A DNA stretch of 64,000 nt from Hymenobacter cellulosilyticus (GTDB lineage Bacteria > Bacteroidota > Bacteroidia > Cytophagales > Hymenobacteraceae), in assembly GCF_022919215.1 (NCBI RefSeq), contig NZ_CP095046.1, positions 4,268,501-4,332,500 on the forward strand, read 5' to 3'. The notes under the pieces were generated by a model, which saw only the letters and a list, made by a program, of their open reading frames with translations, did not search any database and was not told the origin of the DNA. Positions 48,914 through 58,343 of the stretch are shown one piece after another. The position numbers and the translations under genes are program-made. The stretch's first letter is position 1; each line of letters begins with the position of its first letter.

Positions 48914-49351
48914 ATGAGTTTTACACCAGTCTCACCCTTTCAAATCAGGACTGTCAAGGTATTGAAGTACTCTATTTCAATTCTACTACTAGGTTTCTTT
49001 ATAGTTAATTATATACACACTAGAGATACCCTGCACGGGAAGGCTTACTTTGAAAGCGAAATTAACGGACGGATTGATACAATATATAATTACAGAAGAG
49101 GCATGCCTATTTTGTCAGTTAATGGAAAAGCCATTTCGCTCCAAGTTCATCTTGACTGTTCAAATTACCTTAAGCAGGGCGACGTTATTCACAAGCAAAA
49201 AGAATCATACGTAATTACATCCTACAGACGCAAGCAAAAGTACATTGAGATATACAAATGGTATTTCTTTAAATCAGACAGCAACAACAATACTACTGAA
49301 CCTGAAAAAAGCATCAAGCCCTTAGTAATGAATAGCATAACCAAGTGTTAG
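48914..49351 (+). CDS. AT-rich membrane-anchored protein of unknown function
   Basis: The 145-residue product has one N-terminal transmembrane segment (ISILLLGFFIVNYI) and a basic extracytoplasmic domain (YYRRKQKYIEIYKW-like). Its codons are AT-rich, unlike the flanking genes, which suggests recent acquisition. I do not recognise the family. It is intact and starts with ATG. Confidence 0.6.
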   Translation: MSFTPVSPFQIRTVKVLKYSISILLLGFFIVNYIHTRDTLHGKAYFESEINGRIDTIYNYRRGMPILSVNGKAISLQVHLDCSNYLKQGDVIHKQKESYVITSYRRKQKYIEIYKWYFFKSDSNNNTTEPEKSIKPLVMNSITKC

Positions 49352-49432
49352 TGGTAGACACTTTGGAAATTGCGTGCTTTGGCTCCTGGAAACCCAAGAC
49401 GAATATCCTGCTTCATCCGACCTTATAACACG

Positions 49433-49470
49433 AAAATCCCCGGCACCTGACTGCAGGTACCGGGGGATTT
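49433..49470. terminator. Terminator-like hairpin
   Basis: AAATCCCCGGCACCTG and a complementary CAGGTACCGGGGGATTT form a stem between the AT-rich gene and the small lysine-rich gene on the other strand. Confidence 0.85.
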
Positions 49471-49498
49471 CAGCTTTTGGAACAAAGCCAGCGCCAGA

Positions 49499-49615
49499 CT
49501 ATTCGCTGCTGCTATTCTTAGCGCGTTTCTTCTCGTCTTTGGCCGCCTTCTTTTCCTTGGTGGTTTTGGCGGGCTCCTTTTTCTTCTCTTTGCGGGCGTC
49601 TTGTGCTTTAGCCAT
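49499..49615 (-). CDS. Small lysine-rich protein
   Basis: A 38-residue open frame (ATG at 49615) encodes an almost wholly charged peptide beginning MAKAQDARKEKKKEPAKTT and ending in SSSE, with Lys about one third of residues. The terminator on its 3 prime side and the lack of any other gene here support a real unit. It could bind nucleic acid or be a disordered peptide. No family is recognised. Confidence 0.5.
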   Translation of the reverse strand: MAKAQDARKEKKKEPAKTTKEKKAAKDEKKRAKNSSSE

Positions 49616-49694
49616 GATGCAGGTTGATTTGGGTAGAAATTGAATTCCTAGGTTCCTAACGCAATGAAGCGCGCAGGTGTTGTGTGAACTATGA

Positions 49695-50228
49695 CTAGCT
49701 CAGTGCCGGAAAGTACCGCTCGCGCAGAATACGCAGGTGGTGCAGTTCGTGGCCGGGAATGATGAACAGCAGGGCCCGCACGCTGGCCGGGCCGCCATTG
49801 GCCGTGCCGGTGCGTGCCAACTGAGTTTCCGAAAATGAGCGGAACAACGAAAGCGTGGCTGCCCGTACGGTAGCATACTCGGCCAGAATGTCGCTCAAGG
49901 GGCGCTCATTGGCCTCGGAAGCCGGCACGTAGTCGTCCTGCTCGTAGCCGGGCAAATCAGTTTTGTCGTTGCGGGACATGCGCAGGGCGCGGTACGCAAA
50001 AATGCGCTCAGTATCGATGACGTGCACCAGCATCTCCTTGATGCTCCACTTGCCCGGGGCGTAGGCAAAGCGGGCCTGCTCGTCGCTGAGCTGGCCCACG
50101 GCCTCGTGCAGGGCATCGGGCAGCTTTTCCAGGATGTACAGCGGGTCGGCACCCTCGGGAATGTTATTTATGTACAGGTCGCAGTACGCTAAATACTGGC
50201 CCTCAATGGGCCGCTCGGTGGTTGACAT
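49695..50228 (-). CDS. DinB-family protein
   Basis: The 177-residue protein fits the DinB/YfiT four-helix bundle, with GKWSIKEMLVHVIDTERIFA in the middle and a late GHELHHLRILRER; the three histidines (in LVHV, GHE, HHL) are placed to hold a metal ion. Such proteins act as thiol- or metal-dependent transferases or are of unknown function. ATG at 50228 (STTERPIEG) is preferred to starts further upstream. Confidence 0.87.
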   Translation of the reverse strand: MSTTERPIEGQYLAYCDLYINNIPEGADPLYILEKLPDALHEAVGQLSDEQARFAYAPGKWSIKEMLVHVIDTERIFAYRALRMSRNDKTDLPGYEQDDYVPASEANERPLSDILAEYATVRAATLSLFRSFSETQLARTGTANGGPASVRALLFIIPGHELHHLRILRERYFPALS

Positions 50229-50320
50229 AGACGGAGGAGCTTGGTGTCGGGGGCGAAGGTAACCAACTTCCCGGGCTGGGGCTGCGTACACGCTGCAATT
50301 ATTCCCCTAACTCCTCTCCT

Positions 50321-50839
50321 ATGTCGTCACTTGCCGAAAAAGGTCTGTCGATTTCCAAGAACGCCCTGTTCAGCGTGTTTATGAACCGCGCCGGCCGCCT
50401 GCTGGGTCGCCCGTTTAAAGTAGTGCTGGTGCTCAACGAAGTGGCCAACAAGCTGGCCGATAAGAAAAGCGGCGACAACAAGTTTCGCCAGCTGCTCGAC
50501 GTGATGCTGACCGTGGTGCGCCTGGTGAAAAACTACGTCACCGGCTCCTACCGCCAGATCGAAACCCAGACCATCCTCTCCGGCCTGGGCGTGCTGCTTT
50601 ACACCCTCTCGCCCATCGACCTGGTGCCCGACTTTATTCCCGTGGTGGGCTTCCTGGACGATTTGAGCCTGATGAGCTGGTTTGTGGGCTCCTTCCAGGA
50701 AGAAATTACCCGGTTCCGGGAGTGGGAGAAAACCCACGCCGCCGAAGCCCAGGAAGCGGAAAGTGACCTGGTGCCCGCCGCCGTAGCCGTTGATACCGAC
50801 AAAGCCACGCCCGCCGTTGCCGAGCTAGGTCATTCCTAA
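50321..50839 (+). CDS. YkvA-family (DUF1232) membrane protein
   Basis: The 172-residue protein contains the DUF1232 core, LLYTLSPIDLVPDFIPVVGF followed by LDDLSLM, in a hydrophobic hairpin, preceded by a helical basic region and followed by a Glu/Ala-rich tail. The function is unknown. It is a single-gene unit closed by a terminator. Confidence 0.88.
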   Translation: MSSLAEKGLSISKNALFSVFMNRAGRLLGRPFKVVLVLNEVANKLADKKSGDNKFRQLLDVMLTVVRLVKNYVTGSYRQIETQTILSGLGVLLYTLSPIDLVPDFIPVVGFLDDLSLMSWFVGSFQEEITRFREWEKTHAAEAQEAESDLVPAAVAVDTDKATPAVAELGHS

Positions 50840-50867
50840 ACCGCTCCGGCTTTCTGCTAAGCAACTG

Positions 50868-50900
50868 AACCCGGCCCCCAACGCCGGGGTTTCTTTTTTG
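50868..50900 (+). terminator. Rho-independent terminator
   Basis: AACCCGGC pairs imperfectly with GCCGGGGTT, followed by a T run, 29 bases past the YkvA gene. Confidence 0.75.
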
Positions 50901-50995
50901 CAGTCCGCCCGGGCTACTTCAACGTCGGCAAAATCCGCGAAATTCGCGGGGCTGCTCGGGCGGCCCACCTTTTCTGCTCACCCACTCCTTTCCAT

Positions 50996-53254
50996 ATGCG
51001 CATTACTACCCGGCTGGCGCTGCTGGCCCTTGCCCTTCTTTCCTACCTGCCCGCGGCCCGCGCCGACGAAGGCATGTGGCTGCCCCTGCTACTCAAGCAG
51101 CTCAACGAGGCCGACATGCAAAGCAAAGGCCTCAAGCTCACTGCCGAGCAGATATACAGCGTCAACCAGGGCAGCCTGAAAGATGCCGTGGTGCAGTTCG
51201 GCGGGGGCTGCACCGGCGAAATCATATCCGACCAGGGCCTGCTTCTCACCAACCACCACTGCGGCTACAGCCAGATTCAGCAGCACTCCTCGGTGGAGAA
51301 AGACTACCTGACCAACGGCTACTGGGCCATGAACCAGGACCAGGAATTACCCAATCCGGGCCTGACGGCCACGTTTATTGTGCGCATGGAAGACGTGACG
51401 AGCCAGGTGCTGGCCGGCGTGCCCACCCAGGGCATTGCGGAAGCCGACCGGGAAAAGATGGTGCAGGCCAATATTGCCCGCGTGGCCCAGGCCGCCGTGC
51501 AGGGCACGCACTACGAGTCGTTTATCCGCCCGTTCTACAACGGCAACGAGTACTACATGTTTGTTACCGAGGTATTTGAGGACATCCGCCTGGTAGGCGC
51601 CCCGCCGAGCAGCATCGGCAAGTTTGGCGGCGACACCGACAACTGGGCCTGGCCCCGCCACACCGGCGACTTTAGCATCTTCCGCATCTACGCCGGCCCC
51701 GACAACAAGCCCGCTGCCTATTCCAAGGACAACAAGCCCTTCAAGCCCCGTCACCACCTGCCCATCTCGCTCAACGGCATCAAGCCCGGCGACTTTACCC
51801 TCGTCTTCGGCTTTCCCGGCCGCACCAATGAGTACCTCACTTCCTGGGGCGTCGATGAGGTGTATTCCCTCTCGAACCCGGCCAAAATCAAGGTGCGCGA
51901 CGCCAAGCTGCGGCTGCTGGATCAGGACATGAAGGCCTCCGACAAGGTCCGGATTCAGTACGCGGCCAAGTACGCCAGCATTGCCAACTACTGGAAAAAG
52001 TGGATCGGCGAAACCCGCGGCCTCAAAAAGCTCGACGCCGTGAACCGCAAAAAGGAGCAGGATGCCAAGTTCATTCAGTGGGCTCAGAAGGGTACTGAGG
52101 CCCAGAAAGCCGCTTACGGCCCTTTGCTGCCCGAACTAGAGAAAAACTACCGCGCCGTGCGCGACTACACCCTGGCCCGGGATTACGTGACCGAAGCCGC
52201 CCTGGGCATTGAGCTCCTGGCCCACGCCAATAGCCTGCTGCCCCTGGTAGACATGGTGGAGAAAAAAGCTCCCGCCGCCGACCTGGCCACGGCCGTGGGC
52301 AAAGCCAAAAAAGGCATCCTGGGCTTTTTCCGCAACTATTCCGTCAGCACTGACCAGAAAGTAGCCGCCGCCTTGCTCCCGCTCTACGCCGACGGCACAC
52401 CCACCGCCTTGCTGCCCGCTTACGTAAAGAATCTGCAGAAGCAGTACACCGGCAAAACTGGCTGGACCACCTACGTCAACTCGCTATACAGTAAGTCGAA
52501 ACTCACGACCGAGGCCAGCACCCAGGCGGTGCTCGATGAAGTAGGCAAAGGCAACGTGCAGACCCTAGCCGATGACCCGGCTATGCAGCTTATCCGCGCC
52601 ATCGTGACCAACTACCGCGCTACGATTCTGCCTAACTACACGACTTACACCGACAACATCACCCTGCTGCAGCGCACCTACGTGGCTGGCCTGCGCCAGA
52701 TGCAGACCGACCGGAAGTTCTACCCCGACGCCAACTCCACCCTGCGCGTGGCCTATGGGCAGGTAGCCACCTACGAGCCCGCCGACGGCGTGAAGTATGA
52801 CTACTACACCACCCTCGACGGCATCATGGAAAAGGCTGACCCTACCAACCCCGATTTTGAGGTGCCCGCCCGCTTGGCGGAGCTCTACAAAACCAAGGAT
52901 TACGGTCCCTACGCGGTGAATGGCACCGTGCCCGTGGCCTTTATTGCCACCAACCACACCACCGGCGGCAACTCCGGCTCCCCGGTTATTAATGGCAACG
53001 GCGAGCTGATCGGCACCAACTTCGACCGTAACTGGGAAGGCACCATGAGCGACATCATGTTCGACCCCGACCGTGTCCGCAACATCACCCTCGACGTGCG
53101 CTACATGCTCTTCGTGGTCGACAAATACGCTGGCGCCGGCCATCTGGTCAAGGAAATGACCCTGGTGGGCGGGCCCAACGGCACGGCTACGCCCGAGGCG
53201 AGCAAAGAAGTGAAGAAGATGAAAGTGAAGCGCAAGGAGAAAGAAAAGGCCTAG
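50996..53254 (+). CDS. S46-family dipeptidyl-peptidase, DPP11-like
   Basis: The 752-residue exported serine protease removes dipeptides from peptide N-termini. It has a signal peptide (LALLALALLSYLPAARA), the catalytic His in NHHCGY near residue 87, and the nucleophile in GGNSGSPV near residue 661. The residue in FDRNWE near 677 is Arg, which in S46 enzymes marks DPP11-type specificity for acidic residues, where DPP7 has Gly. The enzyme should act in the periplasm on peptides for uptake. ATG at 50996. Confidence 0.92.
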   Translation: MRITTRLALLALALLSYLPAARADEGMWLPLLLKQLNEADMQSKGLKLTAEQIYSVNQGSLKDAVVQFGGGCTGEIISDQGLLLTNHHCGYSQIQQHSSVEKDYLTNGYWAMNQDQELPNPGLTATFIVRMEDVTSQVLAGVPTQGIAEADREKMVQANIARVAQAAVQGTHYESFIRPFYNGNEYYMFVTEVFEDIRLVGAPPSSIGKFGGDTDNWAWPRHTGDFSIFRIYAGPDNKPAAYSKDNKPFKPRHHLPISLNGIKPGDFTLVFGFPGRTNEYLTSWGVDEVYSLSNPAKIKVRDAKLRLLDQDMKASDKVRIQYAAKYASIANYWKKWIGETRGLKKLDAVNRKKEQDAKFIQWAQKGTEAQKAAYGPLLPELEKNYRAVRDYTLARDYVTEAALGIELLAHANSLLPLVDMVEKKAPAADLATAVGKAKKGILGFFRNYSVSTDQKVAAALLPLYADGTPTALLPAYVKNLQKQYTGKTGWTTYVNSLYSKSKLTTEASTQAVLDEVGKGNVQTLADDPAMQLIRAIVTNYRATILPNYTTYTDNITLLQRTYVAGLRQMQTDRKFYPDANSTLRVAYGQVATYEPADGVKYDYYTTLDGIMEKADPTNPDFEVPARLAELYKTKDYGPYAVNGTVPVAFIATNHTTGGNSGSPVINGNGELIGTNFDRNWEGTMSDIMFDPDRVRNITLDVRYMLFVVDKYAGAGHLVKEMTLVGGPNGTATPEASKEVKKMKVKRKEKEKA

Positions 53255-53283
53255 GCTGAGTTTCTCCGCTACCTTCGCGCACT

Positions 53284-53315
53284 GGGCGCTGCTCTTTGGG
53301 GTAGCGCCCTTTTGC
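53284..53315 (+). terminator. Rho-independent terminator
   Basis: GGGCGCT pairs with AGCGCCC, with a T-rich tail, 30 bases after the S46 gene. Confidence 0.8.
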
Positions 53316-53336
53316 TTTTTATCAACATTCTATCAT

Positions 53337-53938
53337 ATGCGGCGCTTTTACGGTATTCTCCTCCTGACCTTTCCAGGGCCTTTCCCGCTGCCTTTGGCCA
53401 AAAGCTGGCCCTAACGGGCGGCTACAAACGCCTGGAAAAACCGTCCTTCACCGGGGCCCCGGCCCTGAGCCTGAGCGCTGAATTTCCTTTCGCCCCAAAG
53501 TTGGTCGGCGGCGTGGTACTGGGGGCGGCACGGCAACGTCAAGCCTATCAAGAGTTTGTTACCGGCTTCATGGGCAGTGGTGGGCGCCAGATTACGGAAT
53601 ACCACAACTATCTGTACTCGCTGGAAGCCTTTCTGGCCTACCGCTTGTCCATCAGTGCCCCATTGCAGGCCACGCTGGGCCTGAGCGCCGGCCGCTATGT
53701 GCTGGGCGCCCAGGAACGGAGCGACCGGGCTAAATGGGGTGTCGGCATCTGGTCGGCCCTAACTTACCGCCTGGCGGATGACAGCCGCTTTAGCCTGGAC
53801 GCCCGGCTGCACCCGCAGCTGCTTTTGCCCAACGAGCCGGTAGAAGACGGCCATTACCGCTTCAACGATTCGCGTCAATTTGTCTGGGATGGTCAGGTAG
53901 GCATTTCATACAATTTGCGGAAGCAGCCGAAGCTTTAA
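53337..53938 (+). CDS. Outer-membrane barrel-like exported protein, frameshifted
   Basis: ATG at 53337 opens a frame with a signal-like N-terminus (RRFYGILLLTFPGPFPLPLA), and one base must be added near 53398 (C) to reach the long frame beginning KLALTGGYKRLEKP. The restored 200-residue protein has alternating hydrophobic beta-strands (EAFLAYRLS, QATLGLSAGRYVL) and ends GQVGISYNLRKQPKL, resembling a small outer-membrane barrel. The family is not recognised. Confidence 0.6.
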
Positions 53939-54139
53939 ATACTACAACTACTTCCTTCCTGTCTCGCGTGAGCTAACGGTCCCGGCACTGGCTTCCAGCG
54001 CCTGCTGTTCCCCTCATTTGTCTGGCCCCTGCAAAACGTCGGCACCAACAGACCTCCTGCGACGCTCCGCTACTGGATTTCTTGGTCGCAAAAACCCTGT
54101 TTCTAAGTTGGAAACCAGGCGTTTTGCGTAGGTTCGGGC

Positions 54140-54835
54140 ATGGAATTCAGTCGGCCCGTATTCTATCAGCTGCGCGACCTGGCGGTTCTCCTTCGCGGCA
54201 GCCGTACGCACTTGCGTTATTCCCACTATGATTTGGAGCTTTCCTACGAGTATCATACCGAGCAACCGCTGGGTCCGAACCTCCACTGGACGTTGCAGCT
54301 GCTCGGGACCGGCACCGTGCTAATCCTCGTGTATAACTTGCTGATCTATGTAAAGCAACCTGTATGGCCCTGGAGCATACTGCTGCTGGTCCTGCTTTTG
54401 GTTAGTCAATTCTTCCAAGCCTCTGCTGCTCGGGTTCAGGCGACGTACGCAGGTATAATTCGTCTGAAGTATACGGCGGGCGAGGCATGCTGCTACTTTT
54501 CTCCCGTCAAGCTGCAGGAGCAGGCTACCCTTCCCCTCGGACCAGAACTCCCCCTCAGTTCCATCCATAGCATTCAGGTGCGGGAGCTTGCATCCATTGA
54601 TCCGGATGAGCCTAGCTACGGATTGGTCGAAGTACAACTCACGAAGGCCGGGCCGTGGCTTCTCTTTGCGCAACTCCCAACTATACATGCCGCTAGACAA
54701 GCTGCCACCCTGTTGCGCGACCTGATTGGCCTCCCCGAAATAACAACCCCTGACCCACCACTAGCCCCGGGTATTTCATTCCTGCACTATCTGGGTCGTC
54801 AGTATTACAAGCTTTCCCATGGTAAACTTCGTTGA
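54140..54835 (+). CDS. Two-span membrane protein, PH-like
   Basis: The 231-residue protein has two adjacent transmembrane segments (about residues 55-70 and 76-92) followed by a cytoplasmic part of mixed strands that resembles a bacterial PH-like domain. The N-terminal 50 residues may form the other half of the fold. The family is not certain. The 3 prime end overlaps the amidohydrolase gene by 17 bases, suggesting coupled translation. Confidence 0.6.
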   Translation: MEFSRPVFYQLRDLAVLLRGSRTHLRYSHYDLELSYEYHTEQPLGPNLHWTLQLLGTGTVLILVYNLLIYVKQPVWPWSILLLVLLLVSQFFQASAARVQATYAGIIRLKYTAGEACCYFSPVKLQEQATLPLGPELPLSSIHSIQVRELASIDPDEPSYGLVEVQLTKAGPWLLFAQLPTIHAARQAATLLRDLIGLPEITTPDPPLAPGISFLHYLGRQYYKLSHGKLR

Positions 54836-56110
54836 CGCACTCCACCGGAGTTGGGTCGGACTAGTCCTGCTCGTTTCCGCTGCAGCAAACGCCCAGTCGT
54901 CAAATAACCCTGCGACTCCGCTCTTGCTACGCCCCGCCGCCGTCTTCGACGGCGAAACCATGCACCCGGGTTGGGCGGTGCTCGTGGAAGGCTCCACAAT
55001 CAAGGCCGCCGGCCCCGCGGCCCAAATCACTGCGCCGGCCGGCGCCCGCACCGTGGAGCTGCCGGGCCAAACTCTGCTGCCGGGCCTGATTGAGGGCCAC
55101 TCCCACCTGCTGCTGCACCCCTACAACGAAACTACCTGGAACGACCAGGTGCTGCAGGAGTCGCAGGCGCTGCGGGTGGCCCGGGCTACGGCCCACGCCC
55201 GAGCCACGCTGCTGGCCGGCTACACCACCGCCCGCGACCTGGGCACCGAGGGCGCCGACTACGCCGACTTGGGTCTCAAGCAGGCTATTGACCAGGGCTT
55301 TATTCCCGGTCCCCGCCTGCTGATTGCCACCCGGGCCCTGGTAGCCACCGGCAGCTACGGTCCCAAGCTTTCCGTGGACGTGGAAGTACCCCAGGGGGCC
55401 CAGGAAGCCGACGGCACGGACGGCATCGTGCGGGCCGTGCGGGAGCAGATTGGCAAAGGCGCCGACATCATCAAGGTGTACGCCGACTACCGCTGGGGCA
55501 AGGGCGAGCCTTCCCGGCCTACATTTTCGCAGGACGAGCTGACCCTGATTGTACAAACCGCCAAAGGAGCCGGTCGGCCCGTGGTAGCCCACGCCTCTAC
55601 GCCCGAAGGCATGCGCCGGGCCACGCTGGCCGGCGTCGAAACCATTGAGCACGGCGACGGGGCACGGCGGAAGTATTCAAGCTCATGAAGCAGCGCGGCG
55701 TAGCCCTATGCCCCACCGTGGCCGCTGGCGACGCCATTTCCCAGTACCAGGGCTGGAAAAAAGGCCAGGGCGCCGAGCCTGAGCGAATTCAGCAGAAACG
55801 GCTGAGCGTGCAAGCCGCCCGCAAAAGCGGGGTGCAGCTGGCCGTGGGCGGCGATGTGGGCGTATTTCGGCACGGCGAAAACAGCCGCGAAGCCGAGCTG
55901 CTAGTGCAGGAATACGGGTTTAGCCCATTGGAAGTGCTCCAGGGCCAGACCAGCGGCAACGCCCGCATCTTCCACCTGCTCGACCGGGGCCGCATCCAGC
56001 CCGGCCTGCTGGCCGACCTAGTAGCGGTGGAAGGCGACCCGACCCAGCAGATTACCGCGCTGCGGCAGGTGCGGCTGGTGGTGAAAGGCGGCGTAGTGTA
56101 CAAGGAGTAG
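54819..56110 (+). CDS. Exported amidohydrolase, frameshifted
   Basis: The protein belongs to the metal-dependent amidohydrolase (imidazolonepropionase/prolidase-like) superfamily: PGLIEGHSHLLLH binds metal, an IIKVYADY segment may carry the bridging Lys, VAHAS contains another metal His, and a late GGDVGVF supplies Asp. A signal peptide is present (VGLVLLVSAAANAQSS), so it works in the periplasm, probably on peptide-like amides. One base is missing in the G run at 55659-55662; repair gives HGDGGTAEVFKLMKQRG and 430 residues. Confidence 0.88.
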
Positions 56111-56112
56111 GG

Positions 56113-56861
56113 CTACCCCGGCCGCTCTACGCCCAGGGCTTTGAGCTGCTCGGCATACTTGTCATAAATCACCCGCAGGTCCTCGTTGTGCTTGCCGGCA
56201 TCCACGCCAATGCTGACGTTGCTGTTGTGGAAGCGGTGCAGATGGCTGATGTGAGGCGAAAGTACGGGCAAGTGCCCGGCCAGCAAAAACCGCACGTAGA
56301 GGTCCAGATCTTCGGCCATGGCCAGCTCCTCGTCGTAGCCGCCTACCTGGTCGAACAAGGCGCGGCTGTAGCACACGTTGCCCTGAATGAAGTGCTCAGC
56401 CTTGAAAATGGCGTGCAGCATGGCCACGGGCGAGTCGAAGCGCCAGGCGTAGTAGTCCTCGTTGGGCAGGTAGCGCCGGTCCTGGTCCATGCGCAGAAAA
56501 TCGGCTACAAACCAGGGCTGGGCGGGGTGTTGCTCAATCTGAGCGGCGTAGTGGTAGAGGCAGCGCTGGAGCAGAATATCATCGTCGTCGAGCGGCACGA
56601 GCCAGGCGTCGGCCGGGGCCTGTTCGATCAGGCGGTTGCGGGCCCGGCCGGCCAGCACTTTTTCCGGTGTGGTCCAGTAGCGCAGGTCGGGCTGGCTGAG
56701 CTGCTGCAGCCACTCGCGGCTGCCGTCGGTGGAGCCGTTTTCGTAAATCAGGTGCTCCCGGGAGAAATCCAGCGGGGCACTCACGCTGGCCTGGACGCTG
56801 GCAATGGCTTCGGGCAGATACTGCCGGCGGTTGTGGCTGGGGTAATCAGGGCGAAATGCAT
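56113..56861 (-). CDS. Glycosyltransferase family 2, frameshifted
   Basis: A GT-A enzyme with the N-terminal nucleotide-sugar segment ALITPSHNRRQYLPEAIASV, SREHLIYENGSTDGS, and the metal-binding PLDDDDIL near residue 95. It transfers a sugar from a nucleotide donor to an unknown acceptor. One base is missing in the G run at 56839-56842 (C on the coding strand), which separates the first 9 codons from the rest; with repair it is 249 residues. Start ATG at 56861. It converges on the amidohydrolase gene with a gap of 2 bases. Confidence 0.85.
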
Positions 56862-56898
56862 ACCCGCTATTCTGGTTTTGGCCGCAAAAAGTTGCCTG

Positions 56899-56928
56899 TT
56901 GGGCCTCTCAAGCCCAACTTTACCTTTG
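56899..56928 (+). promoter_or_regulatory. Bacteroidota-type promoter upstream of the 99-residue protein
   Basis: TTG at 56899-56901 and TACCTTTG at 56921-56928 are spaced 19 bases, matching the housekeeping consensus, and lie 35 bases before the start at 56963. Confidence 0.65.
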
Positions 56929-56962
56929 GCCCGGCGTTTAGACAGTACCACATTTCTTCCGC

Positions 56963-57262
56963 ATGGCTAAGTTTGTTGTCACCGTCCGCTTTCCGGATTC
57001 CTTTGACGAAGAGTTCATTGCGCTTATTCCCGAGCACCGCCACCTCATCAATGAACTGATTGAGGCCAACGTGGTGGAGGCCTACGCCATCAGTGCCAAC
57101 CGCACCCGCGGCTGGATTACGATGAATGGCAGCAGTGAGGAAGCCGTGCGCACTACCGTAGAGCAGTTTCCGCTCTACCGCTTCTTTTTGCAGGTCGAAA
57201 TCGACGAGCTTTTCGTGTTCGACAGCACTGCCTCCCGTTTCCCGCGCATTAGCCTGAATTAA
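56963..57262 (+). CDS. Small conserved protein, muconolactone isomerase-like fold
   Basis: The 99-residue protein has the mixed alpha/beta pattern of dimeric ferredoxin-like (YciI/muconolactone isomerase) domains: KFVVTVRFPDSFDEEF, RGWITMNGSSEEA and QVEIDELFVFDS. The function is unknown. It has its own promoter, described separately, and the next gene follows by 84 bases. Confidence 0.7.
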   Translation: MAKFVVTVRFPDSFDEEFIALIPEHRHLINELIEANVVEAYAISANRTRGWITMNGSSEEAVRTTVEQFPLYRFFLQVEIDELFVFDSTASRFPRISLN

Positions 57263-57346
57263 GCATAATTCGGTAGTTTACAGCTCCGGCGCGGTTTTCG
57301 CACTGCCGCCGTTTTTAGGCTTTCTACTCTACCCATCCATTCCCGC

Positions 57347-58201
57347 ATGACTTCTATTTTCCGGCTCCCGGCGGTGGCGCTGCTGCTGCTGGCGGCCCTG
57401 GCGGCAGCTCCGGCTCCGGCCGATAAGCTTACCACCGAGCAGCTGCTTTCCCGTCTGTCTGGCTCTATTGAATCCCTGAAAACCCTGCGCTGCACCGTGC
57501 AGGCCCGGGAGCGGCTGGAGGGCAATAAGTACCAGACCGCCCGCTCCACGATGAAAATTGCCTTCAGCCCGCTGAAAGTGTACGTACGCAACCAGAAAGG
57601 CGTGGAAGTGCTGTGGGTCACGGGGCAGAACAACGGCGACGCCTGGGTTAATCCCAACGCCTTCCCTTACGTAACGCTCAACCTGGACCCCAATGGCTCG
57701 GTGATGCGCCGCAACCAGCATCACACGGTGCTCAACGCAGGCTTTGGTACCATTGCCGACCTGATTAAGGGCTCCACTATGCGCCAGGACCACGCCTACG
57801 AGCGCAGCTTCCGCTACACCGGCGACTCGGTGGTGGCCGGCCGGGCCTGCCACGTGCTGCGCTCCGATTTCCCGCAGTTTCGCTACGTGACATACAAGCC
57901 GGCCAAGGCCGAGTCTATTTCCCGCATTGCCGAGCGGTTTGGCTGCGGCGAATACCGCATTATGGAGCGCAACGGCCTATCAGTCGAGGAAACGGTGCCG
58001 GCCGGCAAGGTTCTGCAGGTGCCCAATAGCTACGGCCGCCGCACCATCGTTTGCGTCGACCAGAAAACGTTTCTGCCCACTATGGTGCAGGTGCACGACG
58101 ACAAGGGCCTGTTTGAGAAGTTCGAGTTTTCGGAAGTTGTAGCCAATCAGCCCATTCCGGCCGCCGAGTTTGCCAAGGACTACAAAGGCTATAAATTCTA
58201 A
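57347..58201 (+). CDS. Exported DUF1571 protein with a LysM-like insertion
   Basis: The 284-residue protein has a signal peptide (VALLLLAALAAAPAPA) and a DUF1571-type lipoprotein-carrier-like body. Around residues 190-225 there is a LysM-like insertion (SISRIAERFGCGEYRIMERN, then PAGKVLQVP), which would bind peptidoglycan. The final part closes the sandwich (FLPTMVQVHDDKGLFEKF). It is probably periplasmic. The exact function is unknown. A strong terminator follows. Confidence 0.75.
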   Translation: MTSIFRLPAVALLLLAALAAAPAPADKLTTEQLLSRLSGSIESLKTLRCTVQARERLEGNKYQTARSTMKIAFSPLKVYVRNQKGVEVLWVTGQNNGDAWVNPNAFPYVTLNLDPNGSVMRRNQHHTVLNAGFGTIADLIKGSTMRQDHAYERSFRYTGDSVVAGRACHVLRSDFPQFRYVTYKPAKAESISRIAERFGCGEYRIMERNGLSVEETVPAGKVLQVPNSYGRRTIVCVDQKTFLPTMVQVHDDKGLFEKFEFSEVVANQPIPAAEFAKDYKGYKF

Positions 58202-58221
58202 GTACCGCTTTGCCTAATTAG

Positions 58222-58258
58222 CCAACGGCCGCTTCCCTTACTTGGGAGCGGCCGTTGC
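58222..58258 (+). terminator. Rho-independent terminator
   Basis: CAACGGCCGCT and AGCGGCCGTTG form a stem about 22 bases after the DUF1571 gene. Confidence 0.8.
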
Positions 58259-58343
58259 GTAGGTAACGATTCGTATAAAAATAAACACCCTTGCATGCGG
58301 GCATCACCATAGTCCGCTCCTGATAGTAATCCTCACGTATTGA

